From an uncultured Acidimicrobiaceae bacterium (lineage in GTDB: Bacteria > Actinomycetota > Acidimicrobiia > Acidimicrobiales > Ilumatobacteraceae), in assembly GCA_937890395.1 (NCBI GenBank), contig CALACK010000109.1, positions 1 to 48,617 of the forward strand: DNA of 48,617 nt, in the 5' to 3' direction. Positions 24,660 through 33,253 of this stretch are shown piece after piece. Position 1 is the first letter of the stretch. The number at the start of each line of letters is the position of its first letter. Made by a program: the position numbers and the translations under genes. The notes under the pieces were generated by a model. The model saw only the letters and a list, made by a program, of their open reading frames with translations, ran no database searches and was not told the origin of the DNA.

Positions 24660-25763
24660 TTATTTTGTTGCTGAGATAACCCCAAGGCACATTTCATCAG
24701 ACGAACCTTCACCCCAGGTGATATACCGAGGCGGCAGATTTTTCAATTCAGGAAGTTTCTGTCGAATTGTCGGGTCAAAAGTGCAGGTGACTCGAATCGT
24801 GTCACCTGCTTTTACTGCAACAGGAGTTTGTAGTACCACGCCAGACTGATCATCAAAATTATATTTCTTTACATCCAAGATCACTTTTTCAGAGGACTTT
24901 CCAGGGTTAAGAGTTAATGAAAGTGTGCGCCCCAAAAGATGCATGTGCGCAGCCGCACCAATGACCTTGAAGTTTGAGGTAATTACTTTGTCGCAACGCG
25001 AGGTCAACGACGCGACTGGATTAAAAGGATTTTGGCCACAAAGAACATTGATGCCGGCAGATTCAAATGCACTCATTTTGCTTGTTCGCGACGCGAGGTC
25101 AATGAGCGATTGCTTTCGATCGCAAAGCGGCCCAGTCAAATTTTCAGGACACGCAAGTTCAACAGGGGCGGGGAAGAGCTCAACGTGAAGCTGTTTGACT
25201 TTCGCTCCTTTTGCGGGTACTGCTTCCATCACAATTTTCGATTGATCGGTTTGAATTTTTCCGCCATTCATTGCCAATAAGTTGTAGTGCACCTGCAAAA
25301 CGAAACGCTCACCTTTCTTGAACGGTGTTCCATATCCCGCTGGTGAAATATCTATGCCACGACCCGGTGCCCACGAACTAATCCATGGCGTCGAGATAAA
25401 AGACGACAGCATATTGCCCAGTCCAGAACCACCAAAGCATGGCCATCCAGTGCCGTTCTTATCTGCAGCGACTGCCTGAGGGATGTCGGCGTCGGTTACT
25501 CGAAAAATAATTGCGTGATGAACAAAGTTTTTACGTTGCGGAATGAACTGAATAGTTCGGATAACTGAATCTTCGGTGACTTTTGGATCAAGTAGAAAAC
25601 AGCGATAGTCATCTGTGCCGTTTTTTGGAGCAGTTGGAAGATGAGCCTTCTTCATCGTCACCGTATATTTTTTCGTCGCTGACTGATCTGCCGAGCCATC
25701 CACCGACGTAGGGGAGAGAGATATAAGTAACACGGCAACAAAGAGCGTGGTTTTAATGCGCAT
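24660..25763 (-). CDS. Secreted copper type II, PHM/DBH-like monooxygenase
   Basis: A 367-aa protein with a signal peptide (about residues 1-23) and the two-copper layout of peptidylglycine alpha-hydroxylating and dopamine beta-monooxygenases. The CuH ligands are His82-His83 in FVHHAIIF and His159 in LQVHYN. The CuM ligands are His273 and His275 in AAHMHLLGR, plus Met358 in SDEMCLG. The early DDYRCFLL motif and several cysteines fit extracellular disulfide bonding. In animals the family hydroxylates peptides or catecholamines using ascorbate. Bacterial members have poorly known substrates. It ends 20 bp from the amine oxidase, with both genes converging, so shared control is not implied by the layout. 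Confidence 0.87.
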   Translation of the reverse strand: MRIKTTLFVAVLLISLSPTSVDGSADQSATKKYTVTMKKAHLPTAPKNGTDDYRCFLLDPKVTEDSVIRTIQFIPQRKNFVHHAIIFRVTDADIPQAVAADKNGTGWPCFGGSGLGNMLSSFISTPWISSWAPGRGIDISPAGYGTPFKKGERFVLQVHYNLLAMNGGKIQTDQSKIVMEAVPAKGAKVKQLHVELFPAPVELACPENLTGPLCDRKQSLIDLASRTSKMSAFESAGINVLCGQNPFNPVASLTSRCDKVITSNFKVIGAAAHMHLLGRTLSLTLNPGKSSEKVILDVKKYNFDDQSGVVLQTPVAVKAGDTIRVTCTFDPTIRQKLPELKNLPPRYITWGEGSSDEMCLGVISATK

Positions 25764-25818
25764 CAGTGAAAGATTAGCAACAAAAATAAATGGAGTCGTG
25801 TGACATTTCCCTTAGGTT

Positions 25819-28293
25819 GTGAAGGTGAAATTTAGAGGACTTCAGGTTTTTGTGGCTTCAATAATTTGTGCGATGACGATAGCGCTTTTTCCGATTGGGG
25901 TTGATGCCAGTGCTGAGAGTTCGGAAATCGTTGAAACTTCTCCAGGTGTTTTAATTGACACTTCTAAATACTTGCCAAAAAAACTTCCTGCACCGGCAAT
26001 TCTTATTGCTCACGGATTTGGTGGAAGCAAAGACTCGGTTGAAGCCGAAGCAAAGTTTTTCGCATCAAAGGGTTTCGTTGTTTTGACTTGGACTGCTCGT
26101 GGATTTGGTGAGTCGACTGGACAAATAGAAATGAATTCAATCAATGGTGAGGTAGCCGATACCCGAGCCTTGATCTCTTATCTTGCCCGCAGTAAAGATG
26201 TGATAATTGATGCGCAGGGCGACCCGCGTGTTGGGATTATGGGTAGTTCTTATGGTGGAGCGAACGCACTTCTAGCAGCGAGTCAAGATTCCCGAATTGA
26301 TGCAGTGATTGCAGACATCACATGGAGCGACTTGCAGCAAGGTTTCTTTCCACAATCTGTGGAGCGCTCGCAGGTTTCGGGTCCATTTAAAAAAGTTTGG
26401 GTAGGAACATTTTTTTCTGCAGTTTCGTTACAGAACGCATATCTCGGTGAGTGTGGTTCGTTCTCGCAGCAATGGTGCGACGCCTACGAAAATGCAGTTC
26501 TGCAGGGCAAACCGAGTCAAGCCGAGAAAGATCTTCTTGCTTCAGTTTCACCGATCAACTATGCATCATCAATTACCGCACCAACACTTTTAAGCCAAGG
26601 ACAAGCAGATTCACTATTTCCGCTAAGTGAAAGTTCTAAAACTGCTCAAGCGATAAAAAAGACGAATCCGAATACACCACTTTCAATGATTTGGCACGCT
26701 GATGGACATGATGGCGCGAATTCTCAGGCCACGTATTTACGTGAGCAATTCTTGCAATGGTTTAAAAAGTATCTCCTGAATGAAAAATTAGAGTTTCCTG
26801 TTTTTCAATTCACTAGAACTAACGGCTCGATCTCTTTGCAAGATTCGTCAGTGATTCCCAAAGTTTTTATGAGTGACAAACTGCCCTTCGAGTCAAAGTC
26901 TCAACAATTGAAACTAGTTACCCCAACAGCCGCGGCGATTTATCCGATTGGCGGGGTGCCGGGTGCGATCTCGGCACTTCCTGGCATCGGGTCAGCGGGG
27001 GCGCTTGCATCTCAATTACTTTCAAGTTTTGCAGGGTTCAGTCCTGCTTTTCTGCCGGGTCAGAGTGGATTTTTAGAAAGCGCACCTCTGACAGAACCAA
27101 TTTCAGTGGTGGGTCCATCCTCAATCAAGGTTCGAATTACGAGCACGCAACCTGACGCGACACTTTTCTTCTCGCTGGTCGTCAGGTCTCCGAGTGGCGG
27201 AATTAATCTTCCGAACGGAATCGTCGCTCCAGTTCAAATTTCAAATATTTCAACTGGCGGCAGCGATGTTGTCGTCAATTTACCCGAAACAATTTTGGAT
27301 GCTTCGGCTGGTGACGTGATTGCAGTTGGCATATCAAGTACCGATCAAGGTTATGAAACCCCAAAAACTTCTCGCTTTTATTCAGTTTCTCCGCTCTCGG
27401 CACTTACTTTTCACACGAGCGTCGCAACCGCAGCGCAATCAAGTACGGCAAATATTCTTTGGCCGCTTGGTGCCGTGGCTTCGCTGTTTGTTGCATTTGT
27501 GTATGTCCGAATTCGTAGACCGAAGATTGCACCAATCCACGAAAACAGCGTTGCCCTCGTCGAGGTTGATAATTTAAGCAAGATATACAAAGATGGTCAT
27601 CAGGCAGTTTCGAACCTCTCGTTTAAAGTTCAACGTGGGCAGGTTGTTGGTCTTCTTGGTCCAAATGGAGCAGGCAAGACGACAGCGCTACGCATGGTGA
27701 TGGGACTGATTTTTCCAACTCAGGGGTCTATATATCTGAATGGTAAATCGGTTTATCCAGGGTCGCCCGCGCTTTCAAATCTCGGCAGCTTTATCGAAGG
27801 CCCAGGTTTTTTACCGCATCTTTCGGGTCGCGAGAATCTTCGGCTTTACTGGCGATCCATCGGGCGCGATGATGAGCAGCATCTCGAACAAGTTGTTGCG
27901 ATCACGAAATTAGGAACCGCATTGGATAAAAAAGTGCGTAGCTACAGCCAAGGTATGCGACAGCGTCTCGCGATTGCTCAGTCAATGCTTGGCATGCCAG
28001 ATCTCTTGGTGTTGGATGAACCAACTAACGGCCTGGATCCTCAGCAAATCGCAGAGATGCGACAAGTGTTGAAAGACTATGCAACAGCGGGTCGAACGGT
28101 GATTATCTCCTCGCATCTTCTCGCTGAAATTCAACAAACTTGTAGCCATGTGGTTTTGATGAACCGTGGTCAACTCGTCTCATTCGGGCCGATGGAGGAA
28201 TTACTTACAAAAAATCAAAAGTCTCAGTCGCTCGAAGAAATCTTTCTTGAACTCATCGGTGATGACTTAGTCATTGGACAGGAGAAAGTATGA
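25819..28293 (+). CDS. Secreted alpha/beta hydrolase fused through one membrane helix to an ABC ATPase
   Basis: Residues 1-30 are a signal peptide. Residues ~40-330 are a CocE/X-Pro-dipeptidyl-peptidase-like alpha/beta hydrolase: ILIAHGFGGSKDS (oxyanion side), nucleophile Ser144 in MGSSYGGAN, probable acid Asp in GQADSLFP, and His in WHADGHDGAN. A beta-rich stretch follows, resembling the X-Pro peptidase C-terminal jelly roll, with SPSGGINLPNG inside it. One transmembrane helix lies at ~546-566. The rest (~575-824) is a complete ABC domain: Walker A from 614 (GPNGAGKTT), signature SYSQGMRQRL and Walker B LLVLDEPTNGLDP. Topology puts the hydrolase outside and the ATPase inside. The permease follows with a 4-bp overlap, so it is probably an exporter or signalling module with its own external esterase or peptidase. 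Confidence 0.88.
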   Translation: MKVKFRGLQVFVASIICAMTIALFPIGVDASAESSEIVETSPGVLIDTSKYLPKKLPAPAILIAHGFGGSKDSVEAEAKFFASKGFVVLTWTARGFGESTGQIEMNSINGEVADTRALISYLARSKDVIIDAQGDPRVGIMGSSYGGANALLAASQDSRIDAVIADITWSDLQQGFFPQSVERSQVSGPFKKVWVGTFFSAVSLQNAYLGECGSFSQQWCDAYENAVLQGKPSQAEKDLLASVSPINYASSITAPTLLSQGQADSLFPLSESSKTAQAIKKTNPNTPLSMIWHADGHDGANSQATYLREQFLQWFKKYLLNEKLEFPVFQFTRTNGSISLQDSSVIPKVFMSDKLPFESKSQQLKLVTPTAAAIYPIGGVPGAISALPGIGSAGALASQLLSSFAGFSPAFLPGQSGFLESAPLTEPISVVGPSSIKVRITSTQPDATLFFSLVVRSPSGGINLPNGIVAPVQISNISTGGSDVVVNLPETILDASAGDVIAVGISSTDQGYETPKTSRFYSVSPLSALTFHTSVATAAQSSTANILWPLGAVASLFVAFVYVRIRRPKIAPIHENSVALVEVDNLSKIYKDGHQAVSNLSFKVQRGQVVGLLGPNGAGKTTALRMVMGLIFPTQGSIYLNGKSVYPGSPALSNLGSFIEGPGFLPHLSGRENLRLYWRSIGRDDEQHLEQVVAITKLGTALDKKVRSYSQGMRQRLAIAQSMLGMPDLLVLDEPTNGLDPQQIAEMRQVLKDYATAGRTVIISSHLLAEIQQTCSHVVLMNRGQLVSFGPMEELLTKNQKSQSLEEIFLELIGDDLVIGQEKV

Positions 28294-29138
28294 GTTATTC
28301 GGCCGCAAAGACTTTGCCCTATCACATTGAGCTGTATCGCCAACTCAAACGAAAGCACACTGCATTTGCATATGCGTTTGTTGTGTCGCTACCAGTCCTA
28401 GTAGCGATTGCCGTAAAGTTTGGCCCGTCAGAAAATAGCGGTGAGCCAACGCGAATCGGCTCTGGCACGACCGACCTGATTGGTTTAGCGACTAATGGTG
28501 CTGCGAACTTCACGGTGACGATGCTTTATTTTGCAACTCCATTTCTTTTGGTGACAGTGATCGCTTTGTTTAATGGTGACACTGTTGCCTCGGAAGCATC
28601 GTGGTCGACTCTTAGATACCTGCTGGCTTCTCCTGTTCCACGGACTCGGTTGCTTTTGCAAAAAATTAAAGTCAGTCTTACTCTTTCAGCTCTTGCAGTT
28701 TTGATCACGCCAATCTGCGCATGGTTTGTTGGTCTAATTGCATTTGGAACCAAACCATTGCAGAGTCCGCTTGGCGCAACATTTACTAATTCGGTTGCCA
28801 TCTCACGAATTGCAATCATCACGGTCTATTTGGCGATTTCACTTTTGTTTGTTGCGGGACTTGCTTTCTACCTGAGTGTTCGCACCGATGCACCACTTGG
28901 CGCAGTTGGGGTTGCTGTTGGAACATCAATTTTGCTTAGCATTCTTGACGCCATCACGGCTCTTGGAAAACTTCGTGATTGGCTGCCAGTTCATTACGCA
29001 TTTTCATGGTTTGATGCGTTGGCCACAACAATTGATTGGTCAGCAATGATCCGCGGTGCTAGTTATTGCTTTATTGTCGGTACCGTGTTGTTCGCGCTAG
29101 CAATAAATAGGTTCGCGCACAAAGACGTGACCTCGTAA
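28290..29138 (+). CDS. ABC-2 type transporter permease
   Basis: A 282-aa membrane protein with about six hydrophobic segments, including FTVTMLYFATPFLLVTVIALF, LTLSALAVLITPICAWFVGL and ISRIAIITVYLAISLLFVAG. The motif SWSTLRYLLASPVPRTRLL is the cytoplasmic coupling region typical of ABC-2 permeases. The start overlaps the hydrolase-ATPase stop (ATGA), so it is the membrane partner of that fusion and would probably form a homodimer with two fused ATPases. Cargo unknown. Confidence 0.87.
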   Translation: MSYSAAKTLPYHIELYRQLKRKHTAFAYAFVVSLPVLVAIAVKFGPSENSGEPTRIGSGTTDLIGLATNGAANFTVTMLYFATPFLLVTVIALFNGDTVASEASWSTLRYLLASPVPRTRLLLQKIKVSLTLSALAVLITPICAWFVGLIAFGTKPLQSPLGATFTNSVAISRIAIITVYLAISLLFVAGLAFYLSVRTDAPLGAVGVAVGTSILLSILDAITALGKLRDWLPVHYAFSWFDALATTIDWSAMIRGASYCFIVGTVLFALAINRFAHKDVTS

Positions 29139-29233
29139 CTCGGTGTTTAGCAGCCTCCTTAGGTTTGAAAATACAAACTCTGCGTCGCTCAGCGATATCT
29201 GAGGCGAGCGAGTATCGTTTGGTTGATTGCGTG

Positions 29234-29309
<76 letters not shown>

Positions 29310-29393
29310 TTCAATTTCTTGTGGTTCTCGATTTGCGCTAGTCTCGTTACACAAATCGCACACGTCAAAGGGATGTGTGCAAAAGGGGAATAA

Positions 29394-30470
29394 ATGATAA
29401 AGCGCAAAGGAATTAAATCCGCTGTTCTTGCCATTGCAGCGTTTGCACTCATCGCGGGTGCATGCGGCGGCAGTAGCGATACAGCACCAGCAGAGACAGC
29501 AGCACCTGCAGAGACTGCAGCACCAGCAACTGACCCTTGTGAAGGTTCAGAGCTCAAGCTTGGTCTTGCATTTGATACTGGTGGTCGTGGTGACGGAACA
29601 TTTAACGACTCGGCCGCTCGCGGTGCTGAACAAGCTGCATCTGAATTGTGCTACACAGTTTCAGAGCTTGAAGCAACAAGCGACGACGATCGCAAGCCAA
29701 ACCTCGAAGCACTTGTGGCTGCTGGAAATAACCCAGTTATCGCAGTTGGTTTCGCATTCGGTGGAGCAATTGAAGAAGTTGCCGCTGCTAATCCAAATGT
29801 AACTTTCGGTTGGGTAGACGGTTATCTTGATCTTCCAAACGTAAAGACTCTCGGCTTCTCTGAGCAAGAGGGTTCTTTCCTTGTTGGTGCCGCTGCTGCA
29901 TTGAAGAGTGCAAGCGGAACAATCGGCTTCATTGGTGGTCAAGAAATTGACTTGATCAAGAGGTTCGAAGCTGGATACATCGCAGGTGCTAAAGCAGTTA
30001 ACCCAGACATCAAAGTTGAGTCAAAGTATCTCGGTGCAGCTGGAGATAATGCTGCATGGGGCTCACCTGACAAAGCTAAAGAAATCGCGATGAGCTGGTT
30101 CAAAAAAGGTGCAGACATTGTTTACACCGCTGCTGGTGGTTCAGGTGCGGGCACAATTGATGCCGCTGTTGAAGCAGGCGAAGGCAAGTGGGCAATTGGT
30201 GTTGACTCAGATCAATACCTAACTGCAACTCCAGAACAGCAAGCACACATCTTGACTTCAATGCTCAAGCGTGTTGACGTTTCTGTTTTCCTTGCTGCTA
30301 AGGCAGTTAAAGAAGGCGATATATCTGGTGGATTCAAGGTGTTTGACCTTAAGAGTGATGGAGTTGGATACGCAACATCGGGTGGATTCCTCGATGATAT
30401 TGCTGATCAACTTGAAGCATTCAAGGCAAAGATCGTAAGTGGAGAAATTGTCGTACCGACAGCACCATAA
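29394..30470 (+). CDS. BMP family ABC transporter substrate-binding lipoprotein
   Basis: A 358-aa lipoprotein of the basic membrane protein (Med/PnrA/YufN) family, which bind purine nucleosides and related ligands. The signal peptide ends at AGAC with lipid-modified Cys24, followed by the repeated linker APAETAAPAETAAPA. The body contains LGLAFDTGGRGDGTFNDSAARGAEQA, the family start with the conserved Asp, and later FIGGQEIDLIKRFEAGYIAG and IGVDSDQY. A strong AAAAGGGGAA ribosome-binding sequence precedes ATG 29394. A terminator follows, then the ATPase and two permeases, so it is the receptor for that importer. Ligand: a nucleoside is most likely. Confidence 0.93.
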   Translation: MIKRKGIKSAVLAIAAFALIAGACGGSSDTAPAETAAPAETAAPATDPCEGSELKLGLAFDTGGRGDGTFNDSAARGAEQAASELCYTVSELEATSDDDRKPNLEALVAAGNNPVIAVGFAFGGAIEEVAAANPNVTFGWVDGYLDLPNVKTLGFSEQEGSFLVGAAAALKSASGTIGFIGGQEIDLIKRFEAGYIAGAKAVNPDIKVESKYLGAAGDNAAWGSPDKAKEIAMSWFKKGADIVYTAAGGSGAGTIDAAVEAGEGKWAIGVDSDQYLTATPEQQAHILTSMLKRVDVSVFLAAKAVKEGDISGGFKVFDLKSDGVGYATSGGFLDDIADQLEAFKAKIVSGEIVVPTAP

Positions 30471-30497
30471 TTAAAAATTAATAATTTAAATTAACTG

Positions 30498-30537
30498 CGG
30501 GGGCTTGGGTCATTGACTCAGGCCCCCGTATTTTTTT
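30498..30537 (+). terminator. Intrinsic terminator after the BMP substrate-binding gene
   Basis: CGGGGGC (30498-30504) pairs with GCCCCCG (30522-30528), with more pairing further in, and a run of seven T follows at 30531-30537. Its place between the SBP and the ATPase fits high SBP expression with partial read-through to the membrane genes. Confidence 0.93.
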
Positions 30538-30605
30538 GTGCCAAATCTTCACTGGCTCAAAGTTCTTAAATTGAAAAATTTATTGTGGTATGTCAGACTT
30601 ACCCA

Positions 30606-32147
30606 ATGCAATCGGAAAGTGTGAGGCCGAAACTGAACTCAGCGACTGATGTTGTCAATGTTGTTGAACTTACAAACATAAGTAAAAGCTTCCCTGGGGT
30701 AATTGCGAATCGCGACATTTCGTTGCAAATTGATCGTGCAACAATTCATGCGATTGTCGGCGAAAACGGGGCTGGCAAATCAACTTTGATGAAGATTTTG
30801 TATGGCCTTCATCAACCCGATTCAGGAACGATTGCAATCAACGGAGTAGTAACTCAATTTAAGTCACCAAGCGAAGCGATGGCTGCCGGTATCGGCATGG
30901 TGCATCAGCATTTTATGCTCGCCGATAACTTGACAGTGCTTGAAAATATTATTCTTGGCTCTGAGCCAACCAAGTATGGAGTACTTTCGCTAGGCGATGC
31001 GCGCAAGCGAGTCAAAGATTTGGCTACATCGATTGGTGTTGAAATTGATTTAGATCTTCCGATTTCTGATTTGGGTGTTGGCCAACGGCAGCGAGTTGAA
31101 ATCTTGAAAGTGTTGTTTCGAGGCGCTGAGATTTTGGTTCTAGACGAGCCAACTGCGGTTCTCGTGCCTCAAGAAGTTGACGAGTTATTCGTAAATCTTC
31201 GAAAACTAGTGGCAAATGGAACGACGATTTTGTTTATCTCACACAAACTAGATGAGGTGTTATCAATTTCTGATCAGATAACAGTGATTCGCCAGGGATC
31301 AACAGTTGCGACTGTCTCGCCTAAATCGGTGGATCGTTTAAAACTTGCCGAATTGATGGTTGGTTCTGATCTACCGAGTCACGGAGAACGCACAACAAAA
31401 GTCGGAGAAAAAATTCTATTGTCAGTGCGCAACTTAACTGTTCTTGCCAAAGCCCGCAAGAATCCGGTTCAAAATGTATCGTTTGATATTTTTGAAAGTG
31501 AGATCATCGGCATCGCTGGGGTCGATGGAAACGGTCAGTTTGAGCTTTGTGAGGCTCTTCTCGGACTAGTAGATATTCAGGGCACCGTAGAACTAGGTGG
31601 CAAAGATGCGAGCAACTTGAATGTTCGCGAGCGTCTTGATCAAGGGCTCGCCTATATTCCTTTTGATCGTCATCGAGAAGGGTTAATGCTTGCTGCATCG
31701 CTTTGGGAGAACGGATTATTGGGTCATGAAGCCACCCTTTCTCGCGGCCCAATGATCGACGTTAAAGCAGCTCGAAAGTCGTGTCGAGAAATAATAGAGC
31801 GATTTGGCGTTATGACACCAAGCGAACTTGTGCCAGCGTTCGTCCTCTCAGGAGGTAATCAACAAAAACTCGTCGTTGGTCGTAATCTTGCAAACACGCC
31901 GAAGGTATTGATTGCAGCGCACCCGACTCGTGGAATAGATGTAGGTGCGCAGGCCGCAGTGTGGAAGGAGATTCGCCGCTCGCGAGATGCCGGTATGTCA
32001 GTGTTGCTTGTTTCCGCTGATCTTGAAGAAGTTTTGGGTCTCTCCGACAGAATTCTCGTAATGTTTGACGGCGAAATATCTGCTGAACTCGACCCTAAGA
32101 GTGCAACTCCGCAAATTCTCGGCAAATACATGACAGGTATGCAGTGA
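30606..32147 (+). CDS. BMP-type ABC importer ATP-binding protein (two domains)
   Basis: A 513-aa double ATPase like YufO/NupA. Domain 1 has Walker A GENGAGKST (52-60), the variant signature DLGVGQRQRVEIL and Walker B ILVLDEPTAVLVPQE. Domain 2 has a degenerate P-loop (GVDGNGQFEL, lacking the Lys), the signature LSGGNQQKLVVGR, and AHPTRGIDVGA instead of a normal Walker B. This is the asymmetry usual for the family. An in-frame GTG lies at 30585, but neither start has a good ribosome-binding site. I prefer ATG 30606. It overlaps the next gene by 4 bp (GTGA). Confidence 0.93.
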   Translation: MQSESVRPKLNSATDVVNVVELTNISKSFPGVIANRDISLQIDRATIHAIVGENGAGKSTLMKILYGLHQPDSGTIAINGVVTQFKSPSEAMAAGIGMVHQHFMLADNLTVLENIILGSEPTKYGVLSLGDARKRVKDLATSIGVEIDLDLPISDLGVGQRQRVEILKVLFRGAEILVLDEPTAVLVPQEVDELFVNLRKLVANGTTILFISHKLDEVLSISDQITVIRQGSTVATVSPKSVDRLKLAELMVGSDLPSHGERTTKVGEKILLSVRNLTVLAKARKNPVQNVSFDIFESEIIGIAGVDGNGQFELCEALLGLVDIQGTVELGGKDASNLNVRERLDQGLAYIPFDRHREGLMLAASLWENGLLGHEATLSRGPMIDVKAARKSCREIIERFGVMTPSELVPAFVLSGGNQQKLVVGRNLANTPKVLIAAHPTRGIDVGAQAAVWKEIRRSRDAGMSVLLVSADLEEVLGLSDRILVMFDGEISAELDPKSATPQILGKYMTGMQ

Positions 32148-33253
32148 ATAAGCAACTTGACATACATCGAAATTCGGATGCAATGCGAAAGTCGCTAGCA
32201 ACCTTAGGTAGCTCACTTGGCGCAATTTTTCTCGCGCTATTTATTTGTGCTGTACTTTTGCTTGTCACCGGAAAGGACCCTCTTGCCGCATACGGAAAAA
32301 TTTTAGAAACAGGTTTCACTAGTGACAAATTCGTTGAAATGCTGAAGCGGGCAACACCTTTAATCTTTAGCGCGATCGCAGTTGCGATTGGTTTCAAGAT
32401 GAATTTATTTAACATTGGTGTTGAAGGACAGTATTTATTTGCAGCTTTAATTGCGGCTGAAATGGGTACTCATGTTTCGCTTCCAGCGCCATTGCATGTT
32501 TTGTTCATTTTGGTTGTGGCGATGGTTTCAGGTGCTGCGTGGGCGAGCATTGCAGCATTTTTGAAGATCGTTCGCGGGATCAACGAAGTTATTTCAACCA
32601 TCATGCTCAATTACATTGCCTTGTCATTTATTCAATGGCTGTTTGAAACGTTCTTTCGGGACGATTCGGATGGTGGGCTAAATGTCAAAACGACAAAAAT
32701 TGCCCCGAGTGGTCGCATGCCAGATTTAGTTCACGATCGACTTAACGGAATGTTTATTGTCGCTTTACTAGTGGCATTTGTTTTTTGGATAGTCGTGTTT
32801 AGAAGTCGGTTTGGGTTTCGTCTTCGTGCGAGTGGTCTTAATCCAATTGCGGCGCGCACGGCTGGTATCCCAGCAAGCCGAATGATTTTGGTTGCGCTTA
32901 TGTTGTCTGGTGCAGTGGCTGGTTTAGTAGCGATGCCAGCAGTAATAGGTGATGTTTATGGATACGGGCCTTCAGCGATTGCAACACAGTATGGTTTCGC
33001 CGGAATCGCAGTTGCGTTATTGGGTCGAAATCATCCGTTAGGTATTGTCGGCGCGGCAATGTTGTTTGGCTTTCTTGATTCGACATCCGCCGAACTTCAG
33101 TTATCTGGTATCCCGAGTTCGATCGTCAAAGTTATTCAAGCGATCATTGTGCTTGTCGTAGTTATTGTTAATGAGGCTTCGTCAAGGCGGTACAACCGAA
33201 GAACCGCTGAGCGAGCCGCAATGGCGCTGAAAAGTTTGGACGCACGTTTATGA
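32144..33253 (+). CDS. BMP-type ABC importer permease 1 (YufP/NupB-like)
   Basis: A 369-aa permease with about eight to nine hydrophobic segments. Family landmarks are AVAIGFKMNLFNIGVEGQYLF, INEVISTIMLNYIA, RFGFRLRASGLNPIAARTAGI (the cytosolic ATPase-contact loop) and GFAGIAVALLGRNHPLG. It starts at a GTG within the ATPase stop and ends overlapping the second permease. It should form a heterodimer with the next gene product. Confidence 0.92.
   Translation: MNKQLDIHRNSDAMRKSLATLGSSLGAIFLALFICAVLLLVTGKDPLAAYGKILETGFTSDKFVEMLKRATPLIFSAIAVAIGFKMNLFNIGVEGQYLFAALIAAEMGTHVSLPAPLHVLFILVVAMVSGAAWASIAAFLKIVRGINEVISTIMLNYIALSFIQWLFETFFRDDSDGGLNVKTTKIAPSGRMPDLVHDRLNGMFIVALLVAFVFWIVVFRSRFGFRLRASGLNPIAARTAGIPASRMILVALMLSGAVAGLVAMPAVIGDVYGYGPSAIATQYGFAGIAVALLGRNHPLGIVGAAMLFGFLDSTSAELQLSGIPSSIVKVIQAIIVLVVVIVNEASSRRYNRRTAERAAMALKSLDARL

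Noticed and set aside
24037-24690. 217-codon minus-strand reading frame
   Set aside because: It is antisense to the copper amine oxidase, covering its copper ligands, and would also overlap the end of the monooxygenase gene; no domain seen.
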